Source: Cystobacter fuscus (GTDB lineage Bacteria; Myxococcota; Myxococcia; Myxococcales; Myxococcaceae). Taken from it: a stretch of DNA of 64,000 nucleotides. Below, one piece after another: positions 49,311 to 59,120 of this stretch; the stretch's first letter is position 1, and each line of letters starts with the position of its first letter. The translations under genes were made by a program, and so were the position numbers. The stretch is from assembly GCF_002305875.1 (NCBI RefSeq), contig NZ_CP022098.1, positions 6,758,001-6,822,000 on the forward strand. The letters run 5' to 3'. The notes under the pieces were generated by a model. It was not told the DNA's origin and did no database searches. It was given only the letters and a program-made list of their open reading frames with translations.

Positions 49311-50003
49311 ATGCCGGAGTTGACCTCGGAAGGACACCGCGCCGTCGCGGAGCTGGCCCAGCGGCATGGCGTGAGCGGCGAGGCCGTACGGGTCCTGCTC
49401 GAGGCCCTCGCCGTCGGAGGCGGCACCCAGGCCCAGTTCAACCATCCCGAGCTCGGTGGGCTCGGCCAATGGTCGCAAGGCGGCATGCTCATGGTCGGCA
49501 ACATGTTCGACCACGCCCTGAAGGCCCGCGTCGACGCGCTCTGCGTGGAACTCGCCCGGCGGATGCGCATGGAGCCCCTGCTCGCCCCGGCCACGTCCGG
49601 CGCCTCCTGGTGGCCCGCGGAGTTCGGTGAGCCGACCTCCAGTGGCGCGCAAGGAACTCTGCGCTACGCGTACTTCCCCGACCACCGCCGCCTCGTCATC
49701 CAACGGAGTGGGCAGGTGACGATCCACGACACCGGGGAGCATCGGATCAGCGGCGTCTCCCAGCAGCAAGGCGCCGGCCAGTCGCTCACGCTCACCAGCC
49801 AGTACGGCCCCATCCGCCTCTCCGAGCTCCCCGTGATCGCACCCGCTCCCGTGGGGCCCACGAACCCTCCCGCGATCCCGGCGACCGCTCCCTCCACGGA
49901 CCCCTTGTCGCTGATCGAGCGCCTGGCGGAGTTGCGCGACAAGGGCGCCCTCACCGAGGAAGAGTTCGCGGCCAAGAAGGCGGAGCTGCTGAGCCGCCTG
50001 TAG
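49311..50003 (+). CDS. SHOCT-domain protein of unknown function
   Basis: 230-aa protein. Residues about 1-180 are mixed alpha/beta with no family I recognise (opens ELTSEGHRAVAELAQRHGVS, then a Gly/Trp/Gln-rich segment). The last 30 residues, LIERLAELRDKGALTEEEFAAKKAEL split at this point, form a SHOCT helical hairpin, a short oligomerisation or membrane-associated module. It follows the maturase gene by 37 bp on the same strand, so it may belong to the RiPP operon. ATG 49311 has GGAG eight bases upstream; GTG 49302 overlaps that site. Confidence 0.75.
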   Translation: MPELTSEGHRAVAELAQRHGVSGEAVRVLLEALAVGGGTQAQFNHPELGGLGQWSQGGMLMVGNMFDHALKARVDALCVELARRMRMEPLLAPATSGASWWPAEFGEPTSSGAQGTLRYAYFPDHRRLVIQRSGQVTIHDTGEHRISGVSQQQGAGQSLTLTSQYGPIRLSELPVIAPAPVGPTNPPAIPATAPSTDPLSLIERLAELRDKGALTEEEFAAKKAELLSRL

Positions 50004-50367
50004 CCGCTCCTCCGAGCAGCTTCCGGGATCGGCAGCAGGTGTGCCGGGACAGGGAGAGCTGGACCCGTCCGGCTCCCATGGGTTGCGGAAGAGCCTTTGA
50101 GCAGATACCTTCAGGATGGCACTTGGAGGCGTCTTGTCCCGATCCACCTTCTCGCTCAGAGCATCGATGCCCCGGCGCGGCGCTCAGGGAAGGTGTGTCC
50201 GCAAAACGCCTTGCCCTGGGGGGCGCGCCTCGATGGTGACGGGTTGATCCCACCGCCGACGGCGCTCCGCTCCCCCGCTTCCTAGCAAGACGGCCTTCCC
50301 CCCTCATCACCCCTCTTCCCAAGGGCTTCTGGCGCGCCGTGGTGCGCCAGGGGCTCCGAGGTTCACC
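50004..50367. other. Gap between the SHOCT gene and rnk
   Basis: 364 bp with no complete gene. On the minus strand around 50190-50060 one frame reads a coding-like stretch (IDALSEKVDRDKTPPSAIL, SAQRLFRNPWEPDG) without a start, possibly a gene remnant, unassigned. No clear promoter or RNA. Confidence 0.35.
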
Positions 50368-50817
50368 ATGAACTCACGTCCAGAGATCGAGCAGCGCGTC
50401 ACGACCTCCGCTCCCACCGTGCGAGTCACCGCCGAGGACATGCAGCGCCTGCGGGTGGTGGTGGATCGGCACCTCGACGGCTCCCTGGCGGCCGCGGCCG
50501 AACAGTTGGACGGAGAGCTGGAGCGCGCGGTGGTGGAGCCACAGGACCAGATTCCGCCCGATGTCGTCACCATGAGATCGCGCATCCTCTTCGAGGACCT
50601 GGACACGGGCCGTCGCCGCGAGGCGACCCTGGTCTATCCAGAAGAGGCGGATATCGAACAGTCGAAGCTCTCGGTCCTGGCGCCGGCCGGGTTGGCGGTG
50701 CTGGGTCTCAAGAAGAATGACATCATCGAGTGGCCGTTGCCGAATGCACGCCGTACCCGATTCCGCATCGTGGAGATTCTCTACCAGCCCGAAGCATCCG
50801 GTGACTTCCATCTGTGA
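50368..50817 (+). CDS. rnk: Rnk-like regulator of nucleoside diphosphate kinase (GreA/B C-domain)
   Basis: 149-aa protein with an N-terminal coiled coil (about 20-55) and a GreA/GreB C-terminal FKBP-like domain: a SRILFEDLDTGRRREATLVYP strand pair split at 20, LSVLAPAGLAVLGLKKNDII and a closing ILYQPEASGDFHL. Rnk proteins bind RNA polymerase in competition with Gre factors and affect nucleoside diphosphate kinase. Length and domain order fit the Rnk group rather than GreA, which has a longer acidic coiled coil. Its stop is 20 bp before the next small gene. Confidence 0.85.
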   Translation: MNSRPEIEQRVTTSAPTVRVTAEDMQRLRVVVDRHLDGSLAAAAEQLDGELERAVVEPQDQIPPDVVTMRSRILFEDLDTGRRREATLVYPEEADIEQSKLSVLAPAGLAVLGLKKNDIIEWPLPNARRTRFRIVEILYQPEASGDFHL

Positions 50818-50836
50818 GCGAGGAGGCGGCCAGGCA

Positions 50837-51064
50837 ATGGCAGACAACAATCGCTGGGCGAACCTGGTGAACACCGCCTTCCTCCTGGACCAGGCGCCCA
50901 GGAGCCCAGGTCCGGAGGGACTCCGGCCAGCCCTGGCGATGATCGAGAGCGCGCTCGAGGTGTTTCCCGCGACCGTGGACCCCGTGGAAGACTTCGAGGG
51001 GTATGCCGTGCGCCGGCTGCTCCTGGCGCTCAACGCGGCCCTGTCGGAGAGCGTGCGAAGTTGA
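50837..51064 (+). CDS. 75-aa protein of unknown function
   Basis: Small helical protein, MADNNRWANLVNTAFLLDQ at the start and a Leu/Glu-rich second half (ALAMIESALEVFP, RRLLLALNAALSESV). No family recognised. It follows rnk closely on the same strand and its stop overlaps the TTG that once started the gluconate permease gene. ATG 50837 is preceded by a GGAGG fifteen bases away, a weak ribosome site, so the start is moderately certain. Confidence 0.55.
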   Translation: MADNNRWANLVNTAFLLDQAPRSPGPEGLRPALAMIESALEVFPATVDPVEDFEGYAVRRLLLALNAALSESVRS

Positions 51065-52211
51065 GCCTCGCGGACCTCCGGCTGCTCCTCGCGGCCGTCC
51101 TCGGCATCGCGGCGGCCGTGGGGCTGATTCGCTGGCGCAGGCCAGCCTGAAGCTCACCGGGCCGGCGGGAGCACCGTGGGCGAGCCTGTTCGTGGCAATG
51201 GTGGTTGGCCTGCCCTTGTTCTTCGAGACCGGCCTCGTGCTCCTGCTGCCGATCGTGGTGGCGGCCGCGGCCACCCTGCCCCACAGCTCGAACCCGGACG
51301 CGGCCAGACTCCAGCTCATGCTGCCCGCCCTGACCGGACTGTCCGTCGTTCACGCGCTGGTGCCGCCCCATCCAGGCCCCCTGCTCGCGGTCAACGCGCT
51401 CGGCGCGAACATGGGCCGCACGATGCTCTACGGGATCCTGGTCGCGATCCCGACCGCGATCATCGCCGGTCCGCTCCTGGCGTTCTTCACCTCTCGCGAC
51501 GTCCGGCTCGTGGCGCCTGTCATCGAACGGCATGACCTCACGGTCGCCGCGCCGCCCAAGGCGTCCTCGCTCTGCGTCATCCTGATGCCGGTGGTGCTCA
51601 TCGCGGCGGGGGAGTTGCGCGGGCTGCTGCCGCCGTGGACCGCGTCACGGCTGGGCTGGCTGAGCGCGGTGAGCCATCCGGTGCCCGCGCTCCTGCTCAC
51701 CAACCTCGTCGCCCTGCCGCTGCTCTTCGGGCGCAAGCTGCGCAATCCCCAGGTGCAGGACACGATCTGGACGGAGACGATGAAGTCGGCGGGCGCCATC
51801 CTGCTGTCCATCGGCGCGGGCGGAGCGCTGAAGCAGGTCCTGGTCTCGGCTGGTCTCTCCAACCTCCTGGCGAAGCTGGCCTCGGCCCAGGCCATCTCTC
51901 CGCTCCTGTTGGGCTGGTTGGTCGCGGTGGCGATCCGCCTCGCGACGGGCTCGGCCACCGTGGCGACGATCACCACCGTCGGCGTCATGTCCGGGGTCGT
52001 CACCGCGACGGGAATCGCCCCGGAGTGGGTCGTCCTCGCCATTGGCGCGGGGAGCGTGTTCTTCTCCCACGTCAACGATCCCGGCTTCTGGCTGGTCAAA
52101 AGCTATCTCGGGACGAGTACCCCCGACACGTTCCGCACCTGGTCGATCCTCGAGACCGTGATTTCAGTGGTTGGACTGGTGGCGGTGCTTTGCGCCAGCG
52201 CCGTTCTATGA
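51061..52211 (+). pseudogene. gntP: Broken gluconate:H+ symporter gene (GntP family)
   Basis: Two pieces of one permease in different frames. From TTG 51061 a frame reads the usual N-terminal helix, LSLADLRLLLAAVLGIAAAV, then hits a stop at 51148-51150. From about 51120 a second frame reads ADSLAQASLKLTGPAGAPWA then VVGLPLFFETGLVLLLPIV and continues through the GntP core (PPHPGPL, GRTMLYG, SGLSNLLAKLA, FFSHVNDPGFWLVK) to 52211. Compared with intact GntP proteins (about 440 aa), roughly 70 residues covering helices 2-3 are missing at the junction, with a frame change. The remaining C-terminal frame has no good start. The gene is therefore probably inactive. Confidence 0.65.
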
Positions 52212-52325
52212 TCAGGCGCGAGCGCCGCCTCGCCACGGGCAAGCACGTGCGCGAGTTGCCCATCACCCTGGACAAGCCGCTGTGAGTTGCTAAGGGCTCC
52301 GTACCACCGCGATCGGAGGAGCACG

Positions 52326-53351
<1,026 letters not shown>

Positions 53352-53396
53352 GCAGGGCCGCTCCGGCGGCGGAGGGGGCCGCATCCGCCGCCGGGC

Positions 53397-53483
53397 TCAG
53401 CCCTGGTGGCCCCGGTACCAGGCCACGAGCCGGGGCAGCCCCTGTTCCAGGGGCAAACACGTATCTTCCCGGGTCCAGGTGAC
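53397..53483 (-). pseudogene. C-terminal scrap of an NAD-dependent epimerase-like gene
   Basis: On the minus strand a frame reads VTWTREDT, then PLEQGLPRLVAWYRGHQG and a stop at 53397. This matches the C-terminal helix of sugar-nucleotide epimerases/dehydratases (pattern PLEEGLxxxVAWYR). No further upstream homology is seen before the aldo/keto reductase. A degenerate relative of the same tail occurs near 59750-59790. Confidence 0.35.
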
Positions 53484-53546
53484 GAGGGAGACGGCTCTTC
53501 GGCACGTGATGGCTTGAGGCCCCTGGGCCATGCATGATGTCGGCGC

Positions 53547-54839
53547 ATGAGAACCCGCTCCTGGCAGCGCGCAGTCGTGGCCCTATGGCTCGTTCTGACT
53601 AGTTCGTGTGCCACGTCCCCGGAGGAGATTTCCTCGAGAACTCCAGTGCAGCCGAAGGTGGTGCGGACAAGCGCATTATCCCAAGGCGCGCTGAAGCTCC
53701 ATTTCGAGCCGGTGGCACTGAACCCGGCACTGGAGCAACTGCGGGTGGCGGATGGGCGGGCTGTGCTCGCGGCCTTTCGTGAATCCTTCCCGAGGAAGGA
53801 GGGACGCCGGTTCCGGCTTGTGCGGACTTCCACGGAGCCGGGGCCAGCGGAGTGGGAATTACGGTTGAGGGAGGATTTCGTGTCGCGGTACGGCCCGCCG
53901 CTGCTTCCCCTGCCCGAATCGCTGGAGACAAGCCCCCTTTTCCTAGCCATGAAGCTCTCTCCTCGCTACATGGGCGCGGGCGTGCGTGAGGCCGCGCGGG
54001 AACTGTTCAGCTCACCCATCTTCCTCTCCAGTGTAGTGCTCTCGGTGTCGGTGTACTTCTCGGCATGGCTGCTGCCCGAACCGCTGTTCACCAAAGCCTT
54101 CGCGGCGACACTGACGCTCCGGTTGGCACTGGCAGTGGGGGTACTGGAACTCTCCCGGGTGGCCTGGGCCTGCTTGCAATTGTACCGGGAGGTACAAGCG
54201 GCGAGGACGGTGCAGGAACTGGAGGCGGTGTCAGAACGCTTTGGCAAGGCGATGGGAGGCACGGGGCTGCGAGTGCTAATGGTGGTGGCCAGCATGGGAG
54301 TGGCCAGGGGTCTACCCGAGGTGCCTACAGGCGGACTCGGAGCGTTGCTGCGTGCTCCCCGGTTCGCGTTGCCCAGAGGCATGTCGATGGAAGGCGCGAC
54401 GACGGTGCAGATGATGGCGGATGGCTCCATCGTCGTGACGGGAGTGGCGGCGGGCACGGCGGCCGCCGCAGTGGTCGGTGCCTGCACCGACGGTTCCGAG
54501 GGACAGGGTGGCTATCACTGGCACCACCTCGCCACGAACAAAAATGAAGTCTCGACAGTCTCCGGTGGGCCCTGGACTCCCAGGTTCGAGGAACTCTTCG
54601 CATTGGCAGGGATGAGCCTGGACGCAGCGGAGAACCTCGTCTACCTCAAGGGACACAAAGGTCCACATCCAGAGGAGTACCACAAAGAGGTATTCAGGAG
54701 GCTCAGCCTGGCGACTGAAGACTGTGGAACCACCTCTCAATGCAGGAGCACGCTGCAGCAAGCGCTCCGAAAAGTTGCTGAAGAGGTATGCACTCCGGGC
54801 TCACTCCTTCACCGGCTGGCGACGAAGTCTCCGGACTGA
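53547..54839 (+). CDS. SitA-like AHH-nuclease polymorphic toxin lipoprotein (second copy)
   Basis: 430-aa lipoprotein toxin candidate. Signal peptide ending in a lipobox (LVLTSSCA); a central region with hydrophobic helices near 150-270; a C-terminal AHH nuclease with HWHHLATNKNEV (HH at 326-327), GGPWTPRFE, LAGMSL and KGHKGPHPEEYHKEV. The nuclease domain aligns throughout with the toxin at 1649-2971, while the N-terminal half differs. Delivery by outer-membrane exchange is known for SitA toxins; here it is inference. The immunity gene begins 16 bp after the stop. ATG 53547 starts the signal peptide directly. Confidence 0.78.
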   Translation: MRTRSWQRAVVALWLVLTSSCATSPEEISSRTPVQPKVVRTSALSQGALKLHFEPVALNPALEQLRVADGRAVLAAFRESFPRKEGRRFRLVRTSTEPGPAEWELRLREDFVSRYGPPLLPLPESLETSPLFLAMKLSPRYMGAGVREAARELFSSPIFLSSVVLSVSVYFSAWLLPEPLFTKAFAATLTLRLALAVGVLELSRVAWACLQLYREVQAARTVQELEAVSERFGKAMGGTGLRVLMVVASMGVARGLPEVPTGGLGALLRAPRFALPRGMSMEGATTVQMMADGSIVVTGVAAGTAAAAVVGACTDGSEGQGGYHWHHLATNKNEVSTVSGGPWTPRFEELFALAGMSLDAAENLVYLKGHKGPHPEEYHKEVFRRLSLATEDCGTTSQCRSTLQQALRKVAEEVCTPGSLLHRLATKSPD

Positions 54840-54855
54840 GGACGAAGAGAAAAGC

Positions 54856-55422
54856 ATGCCCAGGTACTTCGAGTTGGAGGATGACATGCGCATCGAGGGA
54901 CGCTGGCACCTACGCCATCCCCTCGATGAGCACGGCCAGAAAATCAATCCCTGGCGGTTCACCAAGAGCCAATGGCTCGAGCCCCAGGGAACCATCCGGT
55001 TCCCCGTGAAGCCCGATGGGCTGACGCTGGACTTCACCGTGGACGCCTTCGGCACCCCCGTGGTCCATGGTCGTATGGTCCAGCTCTTCGAGCGCCTGGG
55101 CATCCAAGAGGTGCAATTCCTACCCGCACAAATCGAGGGCCACATGGGGCCCTTTTTCATCCTCAATACATTGCGCACCATCCGCTGCATCGACGACGCC
55201 CGATGCGAGGAAGTGCAGTATTGGAAGCCGGAGGATGGCCAGCCTGAGAAGGTAGGAAGGTATCGGGTCGTCGCGGGCATGCGCATCGACCCGTTGAAGG
55301 TAGGGGATGCGCGCATCTTCCGCACCTGGGGCTTCTCCCTGGGCCTCATCATCTCCGAGGACCTCAAGCAGGCCATGGAGGCGGAGGGCCTCACCGGCAC
55401 GCGTTTCGTCGAAGTGGCCTAG
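54856..55422 (+). CDS. Imm11-type immunity protein (second copy)
   Basis: 188-aa cytoplasmic protein, likely antidote to the toxin upstream. It aligns with residues 1-190 of the two-domain immunity protein at 2974-4221 (IRCIDDARCEEVQYW, GMRIDPLKVGDARIFRTWG, TRFVEV). It lacks that protein's SuFu-like extension. The stop codon TAG lies inside the CTAG at 55419-55422 that borders an insertion sequence, so the present C-terminus may be set by mobile DNA. ATG 54856 is chosen because homology starts there; the open frame from 54724 overlaps the toxin. Confidence 0.8.
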   Translation: MPRYFELEDDMRIEGRWHLRHPLDEHGQKINPWRFTKSQWLEPQGTIRFPVKPDGLTLDFTVDAFGTPVVHGRMVQLFERLGIQEVQFLPAQIEGHMGPFFILNTLRTIRCIDDARCEEVQYWKPEDGQPEKVGRYRVVAGMRIDPLKVGDARIFRTWGFSLGLIISEDLKQAMEAEGLTGTRFVEVA

Positions 55423-57168
55423 AACACCGACCGATTTGATTTTTTAGTAAAATCAGGGATTTACGTGAGGGGGTGGACAACAGGGGCTGAATTTGATCAG
55501 GTCGGCACATGACCTTAGCCGTCAGTCCGCCGAAGGTGACCGGAGAGATAGCTCGATGGACTCCTCCGCGGGAGTTGAACGAGCAAGAGCAACAGATTGT
55601 CGAACGGATGAGCCGTAACGGCAAGCTGTTCGCTTTTCTGCGTCTGAATCGGCACAAGCTGATGGATGAGGCTTTTCAGGCGGAACTGGCCTCCATGTAC
55701 CGCCAGACAGGAGCAGGGAAAGTGGCTATAGCACCCGGGCTGATGGCAATGGCAATACTCTTACAGGGATACATGGGAGTGTCGGATGCCACCCTGGTGG
55801 AACTGACGGTCTTCGACTTGAGAGTGCAGATGGTGTTGGGCTGGTTGGGTCACAGCGAGCCGGCGTTCTCCCAGGGCTCGTTGTATGAGTTTCGTCAGCG
55901 GCTGATGAGAAACCAAATGGACCGGCGCCTCCTGGAGAAGACAGTCGAGGTGGCGCGGGAACAGAAAGAGTTCGGTGAGCGAAAGCTCAAGACGCTGTTG
56001 CGAGTGGCGATTGACTCAAAGCCACTGGAGGGAGCTGGCCGGGTAGAGGACACCATCAACCTGGTAGGACACGCAGCGCGCAAGGTGATGATGTGCGTGG
56101 CGAAGCTGCTGGGATGTTCCAAGCAGCAGGCCTGCCGAGAGGCGGGTATTCCCTTGTTGTTGGAAAAAAGTATCAAGAAGGGATTGGATGTGGACTGGAG
56201 CGAAGCGGGGCAGAAAAAGAAAGCGCTGCAAGCCCTGCTCGAGCAAGTGGAAAGCATGATGTCCTGGCTAAGAAAGAATCTGGCAGAGGAGATGGAAGAG
56301 GAGCCTTTGAGGGAACACGTTCAGACTCTCGAGCAGATTCGCAAGCAGGACCTGGAGCCGGACCCAGAAGGAGGAGGTGTCCGTGTTCGCCAGCAAGTGG
56401 CGGAAGAGAGACGAGTGTCGGTAGAAGATGGGGAGATGCGTCATGGACGCAAGAGCAAAAGCAAGCGCTTCAACGGATTCAAGCAGCATGTGGCCACGGC
56501 GCTGGACGAAGAACTCATCCTGGCATGTGCTGTGACGCCCGCCAACCGACCCGAAGCGGAGGCAACACCGGCGCTTGAGAAGGACATGGAGAAGCAAGGA
56601 GTGAAGATTGACGAGTTACACATAGACCGGGGGTATATCAACAGCAGTATCGTGGACAGCGTGCTCGAGGAGGGAGGGGAAGTGCTGAGCAAGCCGTGGA
56701 AGGCACGCAATGGGGAGTTGTTCGCGAAGTCAGACTTCAAAATAGATATGCGAAGCCGGACCATCACGTGTCCGGAGGGGAAGACAATGCGCTTCGAACT
56801 GGGAAAGACAGTCGAATTCGCGACAAAGGACTGTGAGACTTGTCCATTGCGCGAGAAATGCACACAAGCCCAGATAGGACAAGGACGGACTGTGGCAATC
56901 AGTGAAGATGAAGCGCTCCAGCACAAGTTGCGCAAATTAATGAAGACACCTGCTGGGCGAGAGCGACTCAGGAAGCGAGTAGGGGTGGAACATCGACAAG
57001 CCCATATAGCGCGACGACAGGGGCGTCGTGCGCGCTATCGGGGCGTGCGTAAGAACGTCTTTGATCTACGACGTGCGGCCAGCATCCAGAATTTGGAGAC
57101 ATGGCAACGCCATCTAGAGTTGTCCCAGCAGCAGGTGGGATGATGTGGTTTTTAAATCGGTCGGTGTT
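55423..57168 (+). mobile_element. Insertion sequence copy 1 (IS1182-like), 1746 bp
   Basis: Ends are perfect 15-bp inverted repeats AACACCGACCGATTT, flanked on both sides by CTAG (55419-55422 and 57169-57172), read here as a 4-bp palindromic target duplication. It holds one intact transposase. The second copy at 57375-59120 has the same length and differs at about five positions, so transposition or duplication was recent. The left CTAG contains the stop codon of the immunity gene. Confidence 0.85.
55509..57143 (+). CDS. IS1182-like transposase, copy 1
   Basis: 544-aa DDE transposase. The N-terminal part resembles DUF772 (LMAMAILLQGYMGVSDATLV). The catalytic core contains RVAIDSKPLEG (first Asp) and ELHIDRGYINS (second Asp region), and the C-terminal part has a Cys cluster CETCPLREKC and a Arg-rich end (RRQGRRARYRGVRK). 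Intact, so the element could be active. Its GC content is lower than that of the neighbouring genes. Family assignment (IS5/IS1182 group) is from motifs and memory. Confidence 0.85.
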   Translation: MTLAVSPPKVTGEIARWTPPRELNEQEQQIVERMSRNGKLFAFLRLNRHKLMDEAFQAELASMYRQTGAGKVAIAPGLMAMAILLQGYMGVSDATLVELTVFDLRVQMVLGWLGHSEPAFSQGSLYEFRQRLMRNQMDRRLLEKTVEVAREQKEFGERKLKTLLRVAIDSKPLEGAGRVEDTINLVGHAARKVMMCVAKLLGCSKQQACREAGIPLLLEKSIKKGLDVDWSEAGQKKKALQALLEQVESMMSWLRKNLAEEMEEEPLREHVQTLEQIRKQDLEPDPEGGGVRVRQQVAEERRVSVEDGEMRHGRKSKSKRFNGFKQHVATALDEELILACAVTPANRPEAEATPALEKDMEKQGVKIDELHIDRGYINSSIVDSVLEEGGEVLSKPWKARNGELFAKSDFKIDMRSRTITCPEGKTMRFELGKTVEFATKDCETCPLREKCTQAQIGQGRTVAISEDEALQHKLRKLMKTPAGRERLRKRVGVEHRQAHIARRQGRRARYRGVRKNVFDLRRAASIQNLETWQRHLELSQQQVG

Positions 57169-57169
57169 C

Positions 57170-57259
57170 TAGTACTACTCGGTCGCTTCCCGAGGAGAGC
57201 CGCGAGCTTCCAAGGGAAAGACCTCCTCGGAGGAAGAGGCAAGTGACCAAGTAGTACTA
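57170..57259. repeat. 90-bp palindrome-ended mini-element (MITE-like) A
   Basis: Imperfect 19-bp inverted repeats (57170-57188 and 57241-57259; 17 of 19 match), TAGTACTACT at the outer end, with TA at both borders as in TA-targeting elements (IS630/mariner type). No coding capacity. Its left end overlaps the CTAG flanking insertion sequence copy 1. Confidence 0.6.
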
Positions 57260-57260
57260 T

Positions 57261-57370
57261 GAGCCTGTCGGAATATTCCCACGACCCACTACATATCGAG
57301 TAGTGCGAGTCGAACGCACCGCTACGGTTGGTATGTAGGACACGTTTTGGGGCGATACTCCGACAAGCTC
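57261..57370. repeat. 110-bp palindrome-ended mini-element (MITE-like) B
   Basis: Inverted repeats GAGCCTGTCGGAATATTCCC (57261-57280) and the complement of 57351-57370 (17 of 20 match). No open frame. It fills the rest of the space between element A and insertion sequence copy 2 and abuts that copy's CTAG. Confidence 0.55.
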
Positions 57371-57374
57371 CTAG

Positions 57375-59120
57375 AACACCGACCGATTTGATTTTTTAGT
57401 AAAATCAAGGATTTACGTGAGGGGGTGGACAACAGGGGCTGAATTTGATCAGGTCGGCACATGACCTTAGCCGTCAGTCCGCCGAAGGTGACCGGAGAGA
57501 TAGCTCGATGGACTCCTCCGCGGGAGTTGAACGAGCAAGAGCAACAGATTGTCGAACGGATGAGCCGTAACGGCAAGCTGTTCGCTTTTCTGCGTCTGAA
57601 TCGGCACAAGCTGATGGATGAGGCTTTTCAGGCGGAACTGGCCTCCATGTACCGCCAGACAGGAGCAGGGAAAGTGGCTATAGCACCCGGGCTGATGGCA
57701 ATGGCAATACTCTTACAGGGATACATGGGAGTGTCGGATGCCACCCTGGTGGAACTGACGGTCTTCGACTTGAGAGTGCAGATGGTGTTGGGCTGGTTGG
57801 GTCACAGCGAGCCGGCGTTCTCCCAGGGCTCGTTGTATGAGTTTCGTCAGCGGCTGATGAGAAACCAAATGGACCGGCGCCTCCTGGAGAAGACAGTCGA
57901 GGTGGCGCGGGAACAGAAAGAGTTCGGTGAGCGAAAGCTCAAGACGCTGTTGCGAGTGGCGATTGACTCAAAGCCACTGGAGGGAGCTGGCCGGGTAGAG
58001 GACACCATCAACCTGGTAGGACACGCAGCGCGCAAGGTGATGATGTGCGTGGCGAAGCTGCTGGGATGTTCCAAGCAGCAGGCCTGCCGAGAGGCGGGTA
58101 TTCCCTTGTTGTTGGAAAAAAGTATCAAGAAGGGATTGGATGTGGACTGGAGCGAAGCGGGGCAGAAAAAGAAAGCGCTGCAAGCCCTGCTCGAGCAAGT
58201 GGAAAGCATGCTGTCCTGGCTAAGAAAGAATCTGGCAGAGGAGATGGAAGAGGAGCCTTTGAGGGAACACGTTCAGACTCTCGAGCAGATTCGCAAGCAG
58301 GACCTGGAGCCGGACCCAGAAGGAGGAGGTGTCCGCGTTCGCCAGCAAGTGGCGGAAGAGAGACGAGTGTCGGTAGAAGATGGGGAGATGCGTCATGGAC
58401 GCAAGAGCAAAAGCAAGCGCTTCAACGGATTCAAGCAGCATGTGGCCACGGCGCTGGACGAAGAACTCATCCTGGCATGTGCTGTGACGCCCGCCAACCG
58501 ACCTGAAGCGGAGGCAACACCGGCGCTTGAGAAGGACATGGAGAAGCAAGGAGTGAAGATTGACGAGTTACACATAGACCGGGGGTATATCAACAGCAGT
58601 ATCGTGGACAGCGTGCTCGAGGAGGGAGGGGAAGTGCTGAGCAAGCCGTGGAAGGCACGCAATGGGGAGTTGTTCGCGAAGTCAGACTTCAAAATAGATA
58701 TGCGAAGCCGGACCATCACGTGTCCGGAGGGGAAGACAATGCGCTTCGAACTGGGAAAGACAGTCGAATTCGCGACAAAGGACTGTGAGACTTGTCCATT
58801 GCGCGAGAAATGTACACAAGCCCAGATAGGACAAGGACGGACTGTGGCAATCAGTGAAGATGAAGCGCTCCAGCACAAGTTGCGCAAATTAATGAAGACA
58901 CCTGCTGGGCGAGAGCGACTCAGGAAGCGAGTAGGGGTGGAACATCGACAAGCCCATATAGCGCGACGACAGGGGCGTCGTGCGCGCTATCGGGGCGTGC
59001 GTAAGAACGTCTTTGATCTACGACGTGCGGCCAGCATCCAGAATTTGGAGACATGGCAACGCCATCTAGAGTTGTCCCAGCAGCAGGTGGGATGATGTGG
59101 TTTTTAAATCGGTCGGTGTT
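57375..59120 (+). mobile_element. Insertion sequence copy 2 (IS1182-like), 1746 bp
   Basis: Same 15-bp inverted ends and same length as copy 1, flanked by CTAG at 57371-57374 and 59121-59124. Direct orientation relative to copy 1, separated by 206 bp. The right CTAG contains the stop codon of the truncated kinase gene. Two direct copies could mobilise or delete the DNA between them. Confidence 0.85.
57461..59095 (+). CDS. IS1182-like transposase, copy 2
   Basis: 544 aa, identical to copy 1 except Met to Leu at one position in the EQVESM(M/L)SWL segment. The other nucleotide differences are silent. All catalytic features described for copy 1 are present. Confidence 0.85.
   Translation: MTLAVSPPKVTGEIARWTPPRELNEQEQQIVERMSRNGKLFAFLRLNRHKLMDEAFQAELASMYRQTGAGKVAIAPGLMAMAILLQGYMGVSDATLVELTVFDLRVQMVLGWLGHSEPAFSQGSLYEFRQRLMRNQMDRRLLEKTVEVAREQKEFGERKLKTLLRVAIDSKPLEGAGRVEDTINLVGHAARKVMMCVAKLLGCSKQQACREAGIPLLLEKSIKKGLDVDWSEAGQKKKALQALLEQVESMLSWLRKNLAEEMEEEPLREHVQTLEQIRKQDLEPDPEGGGVRVRQQVAEERRVSVEDGEMRHGRKSKSKRFNGFKQHVATALDEELILACAVTPANRPEAEATPALEKDMEKQGVKIDELHIDRGYINSSIVDSVLEEGGEVLSKPWKARNGELFAKSDFKIDMRSRTITCPEGKTMRFELGKTVEFATKDCETCPLREKCTQAQIGQGRTVAISEDEALQHKLRKLMKTPAGRERLRKRVGVEHRQAHIARRQGRRARYRGVRKNVFDLRRAASIQNLETWQRHLELSQQQVG

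Noticed and set aside
47787-50147. 786-codon minus-strand open frame over the RiPP and maturase genes
   Set aside because: Antisense shadow; the plus strand carries a precursor, SPASM cysteines and a SHOCT domain.
52208-52285. 25-codon frame starting in ATGA at the end of the broken permease
   Set aside because: Reads MIRRERRLATGKHVRELPIT and a few more residues; no family seen, no ribosome site, more likely a remnant.
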